This document shows positions 18,318-28,095 of a DNA stretch of 39,389 bases, piece after piece. Below the pieces are notes generated by a model. It searched no databases, was not told the DNA's origin, and saw nothing but the letters and a program-made list of their open reading frames with translations. Position 1 is the first letter of the stretch. Each line of letters begins with the position of its first letter. The stretch is from an uncultured Methanobrevibacter sp. GTDB taxonomy: Archaea > Methanobacteriota > Methanobacteria > Methanobacteriales > Methanobacteriaceae. The DNA is taken from NCBI RefSeq assembly GCF_902769175.1, contig NZ_CACXNW010000022.1:1-39389 (forward strand), given 5' to 3'. The position numbers and the translations under genes are program-made.

Positions 18318-18653
18318 ATGACCGTATTTGATTATATTTGTCATAGAAGACCTGAAAGAAGCTTTTTTTATAAAGGTCATCAATTTCCAGTCTGTGCAAG
18401 ATGCACTGGATTTTACATTAGTGGAATTTCTACAATAGTCCTTTTAAAACTATTTCCTGTTCCATACAGCTTAACAACATTGATAATTGGAATAATTCTC
18501 TTGATACCTTGTGCTATTGATGGATTTACTCAACTATTTGAATTTAGAGAAAGCAATAATATCCTTAGATTCATTACAGGACTTCTTGGAGGAGTAGGAT
18601 TAATCTTAGTATATGAACTCATGATAGAATTCTTTGTCTTTAACTTTTTATAA
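18318..18653 (+). CDS. DUF2085 small membrane protein
   Basis: A 111-residue membrane protein. It carries the hallmark N-terminus [19 protein letters not shown] followed by ARCTGFY, which contains conserved Cys and His residues. Hydrophobic helices follow (about residues 35-65 and 85-108), with IDGFTQLF between them. DUF2085 proteins are widespread in archaea and some bacteria, with no established function. The Cys/His cluster suggests metal or redox chemistry at the membrane. The upstream 47-aa membrane peptide may be a partner. Confidence 0.8.
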   Translation: MTVFDYICHRRPERSFFYKGHQFPVCARCTGFYISGISTIVLLKLFPVPYSLTTLIIGIILLIPCAIDGFTQLFEFRESNNILRFITGLLGGVGLILVYELMIEFFVFNFL

Positions 18654-18980
18654 TTAATTAAACAACGAAAAAAATCATATATAATTATTGTTTCTAATTT
18701 TTTTTAATTTTAGAAATATTTTGAAACTATAAATTCAAATTAAAAAACTAAAAAAATATTATAAACATTTTATTTACTTTTTTTAATATTATTTGAACTA
18801 TATCAAATCAATAAAATCTTTATAAACTTTTTTCAAAAGAACGGGAAAAAATAGAATGAGAATTATAAAAAATAGAATAAAAAAATAAGATAAAAATATA
18901 ATAAATGTTAAAAAAAGTATAATAAAAAATGATAAAAAATAAAAAAAGGAGAAATTTAAAATCTAAAGAGACTTAAAACA
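18654..18980. other. AT-rich convergent intergenic region with no recognised feature
   Basis: This 327-bp gap separates the convergent DUF2085 and CBS genes. It is almost entirely A/T, with oligo-A and oligo-T runs that may help termination from both sides. No hairpin of the quality seen at 16864, no RNA gene and no open frame with a plausible start was seen. Confidence 0.5.
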
Positions 18981-19616
18981 TTAACGTCTTGCACGACCTA
19001 CTTTTCTTGCAATTACAATTTCTCCAACGGAAATAAGACCTGCAAAGAACTTTTCAAGTCCACCAGTTGCCCAAATTGCTTCACCAAAGGTAGCATTTTG
19101 AATATTTTTCTCATATTCTTCAGCAGTAATCTTGACGCCAGTTGTTCTTGTACTGATTTTAGCAGATGCTTCCATCAACTCTTCCCAAGTGATTCCTCTA
19201 ATCTCTTTTTCCATAGCTTCATAGATTTTAACTACTTTGATATCGTATAAGGCAGACATTGCATTTACAACATCTACAGATCTACTAACACCAATTACCT
19301 GATTATCATCATTAATGATAGGAATGCTGATCAGCTTATGATTGGATATTTCAATCACAATATTCTTAGCTGCCTCATCTTCCTTAATGGATACGATGTT
19401 TTCAACAGGATCCATTACTTCTGAAATCAAGGTTTTGCCTTCACGCAATCCTTTAGTAATGTTAAATGAAGTAATCCATCCTACCAATTTCATATCTGCA
19501 TCTAAAACTGGAGCTGTAAATCTTTTAAACTCTTCCATTTTTATAGATACATCTACAACTGTATCATTTTTTGATACATAAACAAACTCTTTATCCATCA
19601 TCTCTTTAGCTTTCAT
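18981..19616 (-). CDS. CBS-domain protein at the distal end of the eha locus
   Basis: A protein of about 211 residues. Two CBS motifs lie in tandem, beginning MKAKEMMDKEFVYVSKNDTV and ISEVMDPVENIVSIKEDE, each with the DxxxxLVGxIT-type turn (KLVGWITS, QVIGVSRS). Together they form a Bateman module that usually binds adenine nucleotides. A distinctive C-terminal region of about 80 residues (WEELMEASAKIS...TGGLEKFFAGLISVGEIVIARKVG) is not part of CBS. The ATG at 19616 is the family-like start. A TTG two codons upstream has a better-spaced GGAG site and is an alternative. Its position after the polyferredoxin suggests energy-status sensing tied to Eha, which is inference. Confidence 0.8.
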   Translation of the reverse strand: MKAKEMMDKEFVYVSKNDTVVDVSIKMEEFKRFTAPVLDADMKLVGWITSFNITKGLREGKTLISEVMDPVENIVSIKEDEAAKNIVIEISNHKLISIPIINDDNQVIGVSRSVDVVNAMSALYDIKVVKIYEAMEKEIRGITWEELMEASAKISTRTTGVKITAEEYEKNIQNATFGEAIWATGGLEKFFAGLISVGEIVIARKVGRARR

Positions 19617-19704
19617 TTTCAAACACTTCTCCACATTTTTAATAAATCGTAAAATATAAATCCAATACGTCAAATTAATTCATATTGAATTTATCTTATT
19701 TTTT

Positions 19705-19825
19705 ATCATTTAAAACTAAGTTTAAAGCACAATTAGGTTTAACCAATTTTTAATCATTTAAGACTAAATTTAAACCACAATTAGGTTTAACCAATTTTTA
19801 ATCATTTAAGACTAAATTTAAAGCA
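19705..19825. repeat. 48-bp tandem repeat, about 2.5 copies, derived from a gene 3' end
   Basis: The unit begins atcatttaaraactaa at 19705, 19753 and 19801. The 19801 copy is inside the polyferredoxin gene and encodes its last codons (NLVLND plus stop). The other two copies are extra tails in the intergenic DNA downstream. This is a clear record of tandem duplication across a stop codon. Confidence 0.9.
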
Positions 19826-20625
19826 CCTACAGGACATCTGCTGCTGCATTCCTTACATCTGATACACTTATCATTATTGAGAATAACCTCTCCATCAACT
19901 ACCTTAATAGCTCCAACTGGACAATTATCCTCACATAATTCACAAGCTACACAAACATCCTGATTGACATCAATGTGACTGTAAATCACTACAGGGCCTA
20001 AATCTCTCTTAAGGCTAATGGCTCCTTGTATACATAAATTAGCACAAGATCCGCAACCGCAACAGCGGTCCTTATCAATATAGGAATACATATGTCCTTC
20101 ATCAGAATCAATAGCCCTCACATCAGGACAAGTCTCTCCATGTGCTTCTAAAAACTCTTTAGTTCTTAATGATATTGCATTAGTTGGACAGTACTTTAAG
20201 CAAGATCCACAACCAATACAAACTTCACGGTTAATGGAAATATCTTCCATTTTAAGATTTCTATGAGGAACTTTAACTTCTTTTAATGTATATTCAACAG
20301 AATCATCTTCCTTAATAACTGTTTCTGCATCCCAAACATAAATACATGAAACAGGGCAAGTTTGAGCACAAATTTCACATTGCACACAATCTTCACCAAT
20401 TTTAGCTCTTTTAAGCCAAGTGGAAGAGCTGATAACATCTATAGGACATTCTTCAACACAAAGATTACATCGAACACAACGAGGTGATACTGTTATGAGC
20501 TTTTCAGTATCTTTGTAATCATGAATGTCTATGCTGAAATCTTCAATATCTTCATCTAAATCTACAGATTTAAGAGTGATTTCCCTCTCTAAAGTTTCAA
20601 TCTGCTTTTTTAGTTTAATTTCCAT
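19798..20625 (-). CDS. Six-cluster polyferredoxin linked to the eha operon
   Basis: A 275-residue protein with six ferredoxin-type motifs: CVRCNLCVEECP, CVQCEICAQTCP, CIGCGSCLKYCP, CCGCGSCANLC, CVACELCEDNCP and CIRCKECSSRCP. It is therefore predicted to bind six [4Fe-4S] clusters. An N-terminal charged helix of about 40 residues precedes the first motif. The start follows GGGGAT. It lies 133 bp downstream of ehaT on the same strand and is separate from EhaP and EhaQ. A role as an electron wire between Eha and the formylmethanofuran dehydrogenase system is plausible but not shown by sequence. Confidence 0.85.
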   Translation of the reverse strand: MEIKLKKQIETLEREITLKSVDLDEDIEDFSIDIHDYKDTEKLITVSPRCVRCNLCVEECPIDVISSSTWLKRAKIGEDCVQCEICAQTCPVSCIYVWDAETVIKEDDSVEYTLKEVKVPHRNLKMEDISINREVCIGCGSCLKYCPTNAISLRTKEFLEAHGETCPDVRAIDSDEGHMYSYIDKDRCCGCGSCANLCIQGAISLKRDLGPVVIYSHIDVNQDVCVACELCEDNCPVGAIKVVDGEVILNNDKCIRCKECSSRCPVGALNLVLND

Positions 20626-20758
20626 TTTCTTATCCCCATAGATAAAGTTTTTTCATTCACTTGCAATCAAGTAAATCATTAAATCTAAATTCACTAAATT
20701 TTCAAATATTATTATATAATATGTCTTTTAAATATTAAATAATTTATTATATCTTTTT

Positions 20759-21787
20759 TTATAAGGACTCCATAAACTCTTCCAATTCCCCTAAATTAGG
20801 CAATCCAGAAATTCCAATTGCCTGAACGGATTTTGAAGCTACCCAATTAGCTATTGTACATGATTTAGCCAAATCATATCCCTTAAGATAGGAATATAAA
20901 AAGCCTGCGTTAAATGAATCTCCTGCAGCTGTTGTGTCAACAGCTTCACATTTGAATGCAGGTATCTTTACCTCTTCATCATTTTTGTTTATGGCATATG
21001 CTCCTTTGGAACCTCTCTTGACAACAACAGTATCAATTCCATCATTACGAACATATACAGCTAAATCCCTAAAGCTAAGCGCTTTATCAGAAGCTGACTT
21101 TTCCTTATAATAATCCTCAAACAATATCTTCAATTCCCCTTCATTGATAAGAAGAATATCGGTTCGCTCAAGTATTTCCTTAAGCTCTTCAACTCCCTTT
21201 TTAGCATATAGCATTCCAGGGTCAAAGCTTAATATAAGGTCATCGCTAAGGATTTTCAACAATTCCTTTTGGGCATTGAAGGAATCTCCAACAAATGATG
21301 TGTAATGGAGTATTTTAGATGCATTCACATTTAATGGATTGATTTCATCAATTGTTATCTCATCATTCACTCCAGGATCAACATAAAGGGCTCTGTCTCC
21401 AGCATCAGAAACAAATCCTAATACCTTACCGGAATTGCCTTCATCTGCATAGATGAGATTAGTCAAATAAACGTTATTTATCATTAAGTTGTATTCCAGC
21501 AAATCCCCTTCCTCATCAGCAGCGATTTTGCCTATGTAAGATGTTGAACATCCAAGCTTTGAAAGGCCGATGATTGTATTGGCTGCTGAACCACCAGGAG
21601 ATTGCTCTTGACCTTTAATGAAACTTTCTCCATCAATTTCTGCAATATGTCCAACCTTATAAAGTTTATCTACATTCAATGCACCAAAGCCTATTACATC
21701 AACATTTATTGCATCATAGACAATCTCATCAACACCTAAGTCTTCAGCTGTCACATTATTTGAAGATTTTAAATCTTTTTCATCCAT
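20759..21787 (-). CDS. ehaT: PfkB/ribokinase-family sugar kinase, EhaT
   Basis: A 342-residue protein of the PfkB/ribokinase family. It has the N-terminal substrate-side motif (GFGALNVDKLYKVGHI, then SPGGSAANTIIGLSKLG). The C-terminal signature DTTAAGDSFNAGFLYSYLKG contains the catalytic Asp of the anion hole. The family phosphorylates sugars or nucleosides with ATP. The last gene of the Methanothermobacter eha operon, ehaT, is a ribokinase homolog in the same position. The substrate and any link to hydrogenase function are unknown. The preceding 183-bp gap holds a tandem repeat. Confidence 0.8.
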   Translation of the reverse strand: MDEKDLKSSNNVTAEDLGVDEIVYDAINVDVIGFGALNVDKLYKVGHIAEIDGESFIKGQEQSPGGSAANTIIGLSKLGCSTSYIGKIAADEEGDLLEYNLMINNVYLTNLIYADEGNSGKVLGFVSDAGDRALYVDPGVNDEITIDEINPLNVNASKILHYTSFVGDSFNAQKELLKILSDDLILSFDPGMLYAKKGVEELKEILERTDILLINEGELKILFEDYYKEKSASDKALSFRDLAVYVRNDGIDTVVVKRGSKGAYAINKNDEEVKIPAFKCEAVDTTAAGDSFNAGFLYSYLKGYDLAKSCTIANWVASKSVQAIGISGLPNLGELEEFMESL

Positions 21788-21823
21788 TTAATCCACTTCT
21801 ATGAATAATATTTTATTTTTCTA

Positions 21824-21956
21824 AATCATTAAATCTAGTTCAAGAAATTCTAATAATAAAATTTATTTTATTATAGAATCATTAAATCTAGTTCAAGAAA
21901 TTCTAATAATAAAATTTATTTTATTATAGAATCATTAATCTAGTTCAAGAAAATGA
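21824..21956. repeat. 53-bp tandem repeat, 2.5 copies, between ehaS and ehaT
   Basis: The unit aatcattaaatctagttcaa...attttattatag starts at 21824, 21877 and 21930. The third copy is partial and has lost one base. It lies in the 183-bp spacer after the end of ehaS, inside the putative eha transcription unit. Confidence 0.9.
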
Positions 21957-21970
21957 AAATTATAATCCAA

Positions 21971-22861
21971 TTATTCTTTTAAAATATCCAATAAATTGGT
22001 CTTATGTTCACCTAATTGGCCTTCAAAGTTTCCAGCAGAAACCCTTTCAACACCATCAATGTCAATTATTGCATCGATTGCATTTTTAATAGCCAAGTTC
22101 ATTGCTTCCTGACTTGTAGCATTAATGACAATTTCAGGAATGTAATTTACGCCATCAGGAACCTTTGACTCTTCACCAAGCCTTTCCCTTAAGGAAGGGC
22201 AATATGGATGATTAGTGCTTGGACCGATTTCAGGGAAATTTGTTTCAGGCTTACTTGCTGCAGAGCATATTCCAAATGGAGTGCAAACCCCTTCAACTTC
22301 CATAATTGTATCGATTATGATTCTTCCTGCCTTTAGGACAGCTTCCTTAGTGGAACACATATACCAAAAGTTTCCACCCATGATTCCTTCTGCATAGGCA
22401 AGTTCAGATTCAATCTGGAAATCAGGAACTGCAATAGGAACATTGATCATCTTTCTTCCATACTCTTCAATCTCCCATTCATAGCCATCTCCACAATGGC
22501 CTACACTTTCCATCATTCCAATTGCTCCAACAGGGTTTTCAGTTATGCTGAAGACTCTTGTAAATGGCTTTACAAGAATGTCTTGACGAATCCTATAGGA
22601 CAATTCCTTTTCAAACTTCTTCAAGTCATCAGTAAGCCAGAATTGAACAATAGCTCCAGGTCTTCCATCTGGAGTCTTATCTCCATCTACAAAAGCTTCT
22701 ACACCTGCTTCCACTCTGCCGATAACGGCACTTGGAGTAGCTGTAGCATCATAAGCTGCTTCCTTAACAGTCAATTTATCTTCTGCTGTAATCAATGCTC
22801 TAATATACATTCCATCAAATGATTCAAAGAATGTATCTTCTACCTTATCATAATTTACCAT
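21971..22861 (-). CDS. ehaS: Formylmethanofuran:tetrahydromethanopterin formyltransferase paralog, EhaS
   Basis: A 296-residue homolog of Ftr, which transfers the formyl group from formylmethanofuran to tetrahydromethanopterin in the second step of CO2 reduction to methane. Family blocks are present: VEDTFFESF at the N-terminus, [43 protein letters not shown] and the C-terminal [20 protein letters not shown]. The sequence is clearly divergent from classical Ftr, and this matches the second, eha-encoded copy (EhaS). Whether it is a working enzyme is not known. ATG at 22870 is also possible, but the start at 22861 follows GAGATGA and fits the family N-terminus. Confidence 0.85.
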   Translation of the reverse strand: MVNYDKVEDTFFESFDGMYIRALITAEDKLTVKEAAYDATATPSAVIGRVEAGVEAFVDGDKTPDGRPGAIVQFWLTDDLKKFEKELSYRIRQDILVKPFTRVFSITENPVGAIGMMESVGHCGDGYEWEIEEYGRKMINVPIAVPDFQIESELAYAEGIMGGNFWYMCSTKEAVLKAGRIIIDTIMEVEGVCTPFGICSAASKPETNFPEIGPSTNHPYCPSLRERLGEESKVPDGVNYIPEIVINATSQEAMNLAIKNAIDAIIDIDGVERVSAGNFEGQLGEHKTNLLDILKE

Positions 22862-22970
22862 AAATGTCATCTCAATATAAATAATAAATAATCGAATAAA
22901 AAATCTATAAAACTGAATTCTAAATTTAAATCAATGCTAAACAAATACACTTTGTGAATAATTCGTTAAG

Positions 22971-24110
22971 TTAACCTAAACCACCAATATCCTTACCTCT
23001 GATTCCATTTCTCATCTCTTTGCTTAGCTTAAGTAAATCATCCCTATTATCATCATCAATGATCTCAATGATTGGAGCTTTCTTATTATAAAATACCTTT
23101 TCAAACTCTTCAATAAGGGAATAATCAACTTCAAAGTCTGCAAATGTATCATCAGGACCTTTTTCTGAATAAGTCTTAATGAAATCCAAAACATAATCCT
23201 TTTCAAATCTTGCATGAAGATCAATCAAGATGGAACTTACAATTGTATGGTTGGATATGACTGCTATCTCTGCAACATTCAATGGATATTCATTTCCATT
23301 AAAGCTGACAGACAATCCTCCATGGTCTCTTGCATATTGCAATGGCTCAACATCTGTAATGCTGTCACCCATATAAATTATGGAACCATCCTCAAGGCCA
23401 AACCTTTCAACGATATCCTCAACTGCAATCTGCTTGCCCTTTCCTCCAACAGTTTTCACACTTTCAATATACTTGTTGATTTCAAGCTTTGGAAACTCAT
23501 TGAAGAAAATGTCATACAAAACATTGAAGTCATCCTCATTTTCTTCACCATGTTCAAGTATTAGTTTTCTAAATTCCTCAACTTTTTTAAGTTCTTCAAT
23601 AAACTTAGGTGATTTGGTACCTACAATAGTTTGAGAATTGTTTGACTTTGATGAAACATTTTCATTGTTTTGATTAATTTTATTAAAATCAGTAGCCCCA
23701 CATACATCGAGTTGTGTGTGATAAGTATTTTGGAATGGGAAATCAATATAATTGCATAATGCTTCAATATATGGACCATAACTTGTACTAACTATAAATG
23801 AATCAATAAGACTATTTGCAAATTTTAGAGTGTCATCAGAACCTTCAACAAGATAGATATTTTCCTTGGAAAATTCAATCATCTTCTCATTTGTAAGTCC
23901 TGCCAATTTATAAAAAGGAACTATAAGCTTAAGTGTGTCACCAGCATGATAATTTTCCAGCTTTACATCATCAACAAGATAATCATCAAACCTGCTGATT
24001 ATCTTAAATAATTTTCCACCATCTTCAATAAATTCAGCTGCCAATTCATAGGCATTGTCATTTAAAGTCAATGGTCCTTCACAATCAGTGATAAAAACTT
24101 TTTTTACCAT
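22971..24110 (-). CDS. ehaR: HAD-like protein EhaR
   Basis: A 379-residue protein of the haloacid dehalogenase superfamily. Motif I is FITDCEGPLT, in which the nucleophile Asp is kept but the second Asp of DxD is Glu. The late acidic motif is IIYMGDSITDVEPLQYARDHGG. Between them lies a long helical cap insert. It corresponds in position to EhaR of other methanogens. A phosphatase role is suggested by the fold, but the substrate is unknown and the altered motif I may change activity. It is first in the ehaR-ehaS-ehaT group, which is separated from ehaQ by a 318-bp gap that may contain its own promoter. Confidence 0.75.
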   Translation of the reverse strand: MVKKVFITDCEGPLTLNDNAYELAAEFIEDGGKLFKIISRFDDYLVDDVKLENYHAGDTLKLIVPFYKLAGLTNEKMIEFSKENIYLVEGSDDTLKFANSLIDSFIVSTSYGPYIEALCNYIDFPFQNTYHTQLDVCGATDFNKINQNNENVSSKSNNSQTIVGTKSPKFIEELKKVEEFRKLILEHGEENEDDFNVLYDIFFNEFPKLEINKYIESVKTVGGKGKQIAVEDIVERFGLEDGSIIYMGDSITDVEPLQYARDHGGLSVSFNGNEYPLNVAEIAVISNHTIVSSILIDLHARFEKDYVLDFIKTYSEKGPDDTFADFEVDYSLIEEFEKVFYNKKAPIIEIIDDDNRDDLLKLSKEMRNGIRGKDIGGLG

Positions 24111-24428
24111 AATCTAATCTTCCTGAATTTTAAGTTTTTGATTTAATTTTCAATTTTGTGTGAATTTATAATTTTAAATTAAATTTTTTAAATTTAACTT
24201 TTTGATTTCAAATTTTTTAGTAAGTTCAAATTAAATTTTTTAAATTTAACTTTTTGATTTCAAATTTTTTAGTAAGTTCAAATTAAATTTTTTAAATTTA
24301 TTTTTTTTCTCAATTTTTCATAAGCGTGAATATAATCTAAATTTAAGTCTTTGATTTAATCTTTGAATAAATATGAATTAATAAAAATAAAAAAAGAAAA
24401 TATTGATTTAAAAATTCTTAAAAATAAT
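24111..24428. repeat. 52-bp tandem repeat (24176-24300) in the 318-bp ehaQ-ehaR gap
   Basis: The unit aaattaaattttttaaattt followed by aactttttgatttcaaattt and agtaagttc starts at 24176, 24228 and 24280. The third copy is partial. The gap holds no open frame. It is the largest break in the eha gene series, so a promoter for ehaRST may lie at its right edge, but AT-richness prevents a firm call. Confidence 0.85.
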
Positions 24429-25880
24429 CTATAGGAACTGCCAAATTGTAGAAACCATTGCTGCATTTACAGGACAGATTCCTTCACAATTTCTACAGGA
24501 GATACAGTCATCATGACTTACAACAACTTTTCCATCTTCAATTGATAATGCCTCTGTAGGACAGTTTTTAACACATACTTCACATAATTGACATGCATGA
24601 TGATTGATTTCTACAGTACCTTTTCTTCTTTCTCTAAGGTCTCTTTTAATGAAGAAAATCTCATGATTCCTATTTGTAAAGAACTCTTCCTTAAGCTTTA
24701 TTGCCTCAAAGTTACAGCTTTCAGCACAGAATCCACAGTAAACACATGAATTGTCTGTATCAATTACAATTGGATTAGGACCATCCAAGCTAATTGACTC
24801 TGTTGGACAAACATCTCTGCATAATCCGCAGCTTATGCAATTTTCATCTACAACTTCAATGCCTAATTTTGGTGGGAAGAACTCTACAAGGTCCAATACA
24901 TTTACAACATCCAAATCCTTTTTAAGTTGGGCATTTAAACGTTCATTCAAGAATTCTGTAACATTCACTACAATAGACCTGCAATTAGTGCATGTGAATA
25001 TTTCCACATCTGAAAATTCCATTCCTCTTGGAACATCCCTGATATCCATTGAGTTTTCATAATCAAAGTCCTCAAAGTGATAGTCCTTAGAGATATCCTC
25101 AAGCAATTTCACCAAAACATTGTCAATATTGGTAACGCCTTTGGAGATGTTCATAATGTCCCTATCCAAAATTTCAGAAGCGATTTCCAATGTTTTGATC
25201 TTGTTGAATGATTCAAAGGCATCTTCCCTTTCCACATAATCGATTGCATAGGTAGGGCAGGAATGCATACATTCCTCACATCTTGCACAATATGCAGGGT
25301 CAATGAATGGAAGCTTATTGGTCTTGCCTACATTTATTGCTCCTTTGGAAGGGCAGATTCTTGTACATGTCATACATCCGATACATTGGTCTTGGTCAAT
25401 GCAGAGGGTTTTACCTTCCTTAACTGTTTTTGGAAGAATCTCTCCATACTTGATTGCATCGGTAGGGCAGTGCCTAAAGCAATATCCGCAGCGAATGCAC
25501 TTATCCTCATCTATTTCACTGTGGACTTCCTCTCCTCCAGAGGAACTTAAGTGAATAGCTCCAGATTTGCATGCATTTACACATGCTCCACAAGCTCTGC
25601 AAAGTTTCTTGTTAATGTTTGGAACATTTTCACGAATCGGTTCAGACAATGACTTCTTGATGTGAATTGCATCATAAGGACATGCATTGCTACACAATAC
25701 ACAGCCAAAGCAGTGCTCATCCAATTTAATGAGCTTGGTATTTCCATCCTGATAAACCGCATCAATTGGACAGACATTCAAGCATGGCTTGTCCTTACAA
25801 TTGATACATTTCTCATTATCAATCTCATACTCAATATGAACATCACGCAATGGTCTTGGTATAGGGTCAACAGCAACCAT
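24429..25880 (-). CDS. ehaQ: Ten-cluster polyferredoxin EhaQ
   Basis: A 483-residue polyferredoxin with ten recognisable [4Fe-4S] motifs. Examples are CFGCVLCSNACP, CIRCGYCFRHCP, CIGCMTCTRICP, CARCEECMHSCP, CISCGLCRDVCP, CQLCEVCVKNCP and CISCRNCEGICP. The first motif, CINCKDKPCLNVCP, has two extra residues. A cysteine-poor segment of about 110 residues interrupts the series between clusters six and seven. Ten motifs agree with the ten clusters described for EhaQ of Methanothermobacter. It starts one base after the ehaP stop, with a GGAGG site, so the two are tightly coupled. Probable electron conductor for the Eha hydrogenase. Confidence 0.9.
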   Translation of the reverse strand: MVAVDPIPRPLRDVHIEYEIDNEKCINCKDKPCLNVCPIDAVYQDGNTKLIKLDEHCFGCVLCSNACPYDAIHIKKSLSEPIRENVPNINKKLCRACGACVNACKSGAIHLSSSGGEEVHSEIDEDKCIRCGYCFRHCPTDAIKYGEILPKTVKEGKTLCIDQDQCIGCMTCTRICPSKGAINVGKTNKLPFIDPAYCARCEECMHSCPTYAIDYVEREDAFESFNKIKTLEIASEILDRDIMNISKGVTNIDNVLVKLLEDISKDYHFEDFDYENSMDIRDVPRGMEFSDVEIFTCTNCRSIVVNVTEFLNERLNAQLKKDLDVVNVLDLVEFFPPKLGIEVVDENCISCGLCRDVCPTESISLDGPNPIVIDTDNSCVYCGFCAESCNFEAIKLKEEFFTNRNHEIFFIKRDLRERRKGTVEINHHACQLCEVCVKNCPTEALSIEDGKVVVSHDDCISCRNCEGICPVNAAMVSTIWQFL

Positions 25881-25881
25881 C

Positions 25882-26916
25882 TTATGCCCTCCTTTCAGCT
25901 AATTGAGAAGCCTTTACTGAAATATGAATAACTTCTTCATCATTGTCATTAGTATCTAAATTAAACTTAGCCAAGAAATATTTTATTACACCAAATGGAC
26001 AGGTTTGATAACATATGCTGCATCTTAAGCATTTTTCCTTATCCCTTACAATGACATCATTATCGCTGTCAAAGGAAATTGCACCAGTTGGACAGTCTGG
26101 AATGCACATTTGGCATTTCTTACAGTTATCTCCGTCCCAGGTAATGATTCTGATCTTTAATCTATTGATTGCATCTTCCAACATTTCATGAACCACTTCT
26201 TCATCATTTAAAATGGTTAGTGACTTGTCAAAAATAGGCTTGAATTTCAATTCATCCAAAAAGAGCTTGTCAGTGCCTAATTGAATCAAATCTTCTTGCT
26301 TGGATTCAATATACTCTTCTAAAGTACTGACTGCCAAATTAATGATTTTCTTTTGCTCTTCAAGGTTATTGACAAATACTCCTCTCATTGCACCTTTAAC
26401 TGGACATGTCTCTAAGCATTTTCCACAGGAGATGCATTTAGACTGATTGACAAGCAATCTGTCATCAACCTCTTCAATTGCACCGACTTCACATGCATCC
26501 ATACACTTTTTGCATCTTATGCATAAATAATCGTCTACAATGTATTTTCTCTTGGATGGAATGATATTGAACTCTTCATGAATAAAGTGATTTTCTCCAC
26601 ATTCCAATGTTTTTGGAGTGGATGGGCAAACTTCTGCACAGAAACCGCATCTGATACAGGAGGCCTTGTTGATAACAGGATAAATCAATCCTATGGACTC
26701 CTCATTATCAGAATCCCTAACTAATTTTATTGCATTTGGAGATGGACATGAAGTTGTACAGCTTCCACAGCCTATACAGTTTTCCTTGATGACATTAGGG
26801 AAATCCCTAAATCTGTCTGGCTTATGGGCTATGTCTTCCTTTGATTTTGCATCGACAAAACCGTCAATCCAAGTCTTTCTTGCAAATTCGTAAATGTACC
26901 ATATTAATGAAGACAC
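25882..26916 (-). CDS. ehaP: Six-cluster polyferredoxin EhaP
   Basis: A 344-residue protein with six [4Fe-4S] motifs: CIGCGSCTTSCP, CIRCGFCAEVCP, CIRCKKCMDAC, CISCGKCLETCP, CKKCQMCIPDCP and CLRCSICYQTCP. The N-terminus (WYIYEFARKTWIDGFVD) resembles the start of hydrogenase-linked ferredoxin subunits of the NuoI/HycF type, which dock to the hydrogenase module. The six motifs match the EhaP description. It begins one base after ehaO. Predicted to take electrons from the proximal cluster in EhaN to soluble acceptors. Confidence 0.9.
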   Translation of the reverse strand: MSSLIWYIYEFARKTWIDGFVDAKSKEDIAHKPDRFRDFPNVIKENCIGCGSCTTSCPSPNAIKLVRDSDNEESIGLIYPVINKASCIRCGFCAEVCPSTPKTLECGENHFIHEEFNIIPSKRKYIVDDYLCIRCKKCMDACEVGAIEEVDDRLLVNQSKCISCGKCLETCPVKGAMRGVFVNNLEEQKKIINLAVSTLEEYIESKQEDLIQLGTDKLFLDELKFKPIFDKSLTILNDEEVVHEMLEDAINRLKIRIITWDGDNCKKCQMCIPDCPTGAISFDSDNDVIVRDKEKCLRCSICYQTCPFGVIKYFLAKFNLDTNDNDEEVIHISVKASQLAERRA

Positions 26917-26917
26917 T

Positions 26918-28045
26918 TCATATCACCCCATAATAGTCTTTTACGGTTGTTTTTCCAGTGCCTATATCGGTGATTGCCACTCTTTCAGTACATGCAATGC
27001 ATGGATCTGAAGATGCATAAGTAGCTACAGCATCTGCAACAGTGGCTACATCCTTAAGCATATATTTTGCACAGGAGTCAATATTCATTATACTTGGAGT
27101 TCTGATGGATATGCGCTTGATCAAATCACCATTGGTTTCAGCCATATACCTTACTTCTCCACGAGGAGCTTCGTTTCTCCATTCACAATATCCTGAAGGA
27201 ATGTCAACAGGAACTCTAATGTCTCCCTTTGGTATATTTTCAATTGCCTGCTTTACTAAATCAATGGATTGCTCAACTTCATAAAGCCTGTTTAATGTAC
27301 GGGCATAGTTGTCTCCCTCTTTTCTCCAAATTGGCTTGAAGTCAAACTCATCCCTATAAGTGTAATGCTCTTCCCTTAAGTCATGCTTGAGGCCGGAAGC
27401 CCTTCCAATAGGTCCAACTGCATGACCTTTAATTGCTTCCTCCTTAGTCATCACCCCAACTCCTTTTGTCCTTAATGCAACTATAGGAGCCTCTTCAAAC
27501 AATGCAATATGCCTGTCAAAGCCATCTTCTATTTTCTTTAAGTTTTCAAGTATTGCATTGAAATGTCTCTCATCAGCATCCATTCTCACACCGCCAACTA
27601 CATTCCAACCTAAATTGACCCTATTTCCAGTTAAAAGTTCAAGGGAATCCATTGCATGTTCTCTTAAAGCCAAAACATGCATAAATAGTGTTTCATGGTC
27701 TAAGGTCTTGAAGAATGTTGAGTTTGCAAGCAAGTGTGATTGGATCCTGTCCAATTCATTTGTAATGACCCTTAAGTATTGAGCCCTAAGTGGCGCTTGA
27801 ACTCCAGAAATATTTTCTAAAGTTTCTGCAAAGGTTTGTGTATGCTCATATGAACAGATACCGCAGATTCTTTCAGATAAGTAAATGCATTTCTGCCAAG
27901 TCTTGCCTTCCATAATCTTTTCAATACCTCTGTGAACATAACCATAGTCTATCTCAGCTTTAATAACCTTTTCACCTTGAGTTTGAAGTTTAAGTCTTAA
28001 AGGTTCTTTTAAACCTGGATGAATTGGTCCAATTGGTAATATCAT
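26918..28045 (-). CDS. ehaO: Eha [NiFe]-hydrogenase large subunit EhaO
   Basis: A 375-residue catalytic subunit of the energy-converting (group 4) [NiFe]-hydrogenases, homologous to NuoD. Both nickel-binding cysteine pairs are intact: [12 protein letters not shown] near residue 61 and [12 protein letters not shown] near the C-terminus. The second pair is followed by a short tail rather than a long maturation peptide. The N-terminal [12 protein letters not shown] block is typical of the group. It oxidises H2 to reduce ferredoxin, driven by the sodium or proton gradient. It follows ehaN by 50 bp. Confidence 0.93.
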   Translation of the reverse strand: MILPIGPIHPGLKEPLRLKLQTQGEKVIKAEIDYGYVHRGIEKIMEGKTWQKCIYLSERICGICSYEHTQTFAETLENISGVQAPLRAQYLRVITNELDRIQSHLLANSTFFKTLDHETLFMHVLALREHAMDSLELLTGNRVNLGWNVVGGVRMDADERHFNAILENLKKIEDGFDRHIALFEEAPIVALRTKGVGVMTKEEAIKGHAVGPIGRASGLKHDLREEHYTYRDEFDFKPIWRKEGDNYARTLNRLYEVEQSIDLVKQAIENIPKGDIRVPVDIPSGYCEWRNEAPRGEVRYMAETNGDLIKRISIRTPSIMNIDSCAKYMLKDVATVADAVATYASSDPCIACTERVAITDIGTGKTTVKDYYGVI

Positions 28046-28095
28046 AATATCGCGACTCCTTATTCACTTATCTAAATCTAATTTATAAATAAACA

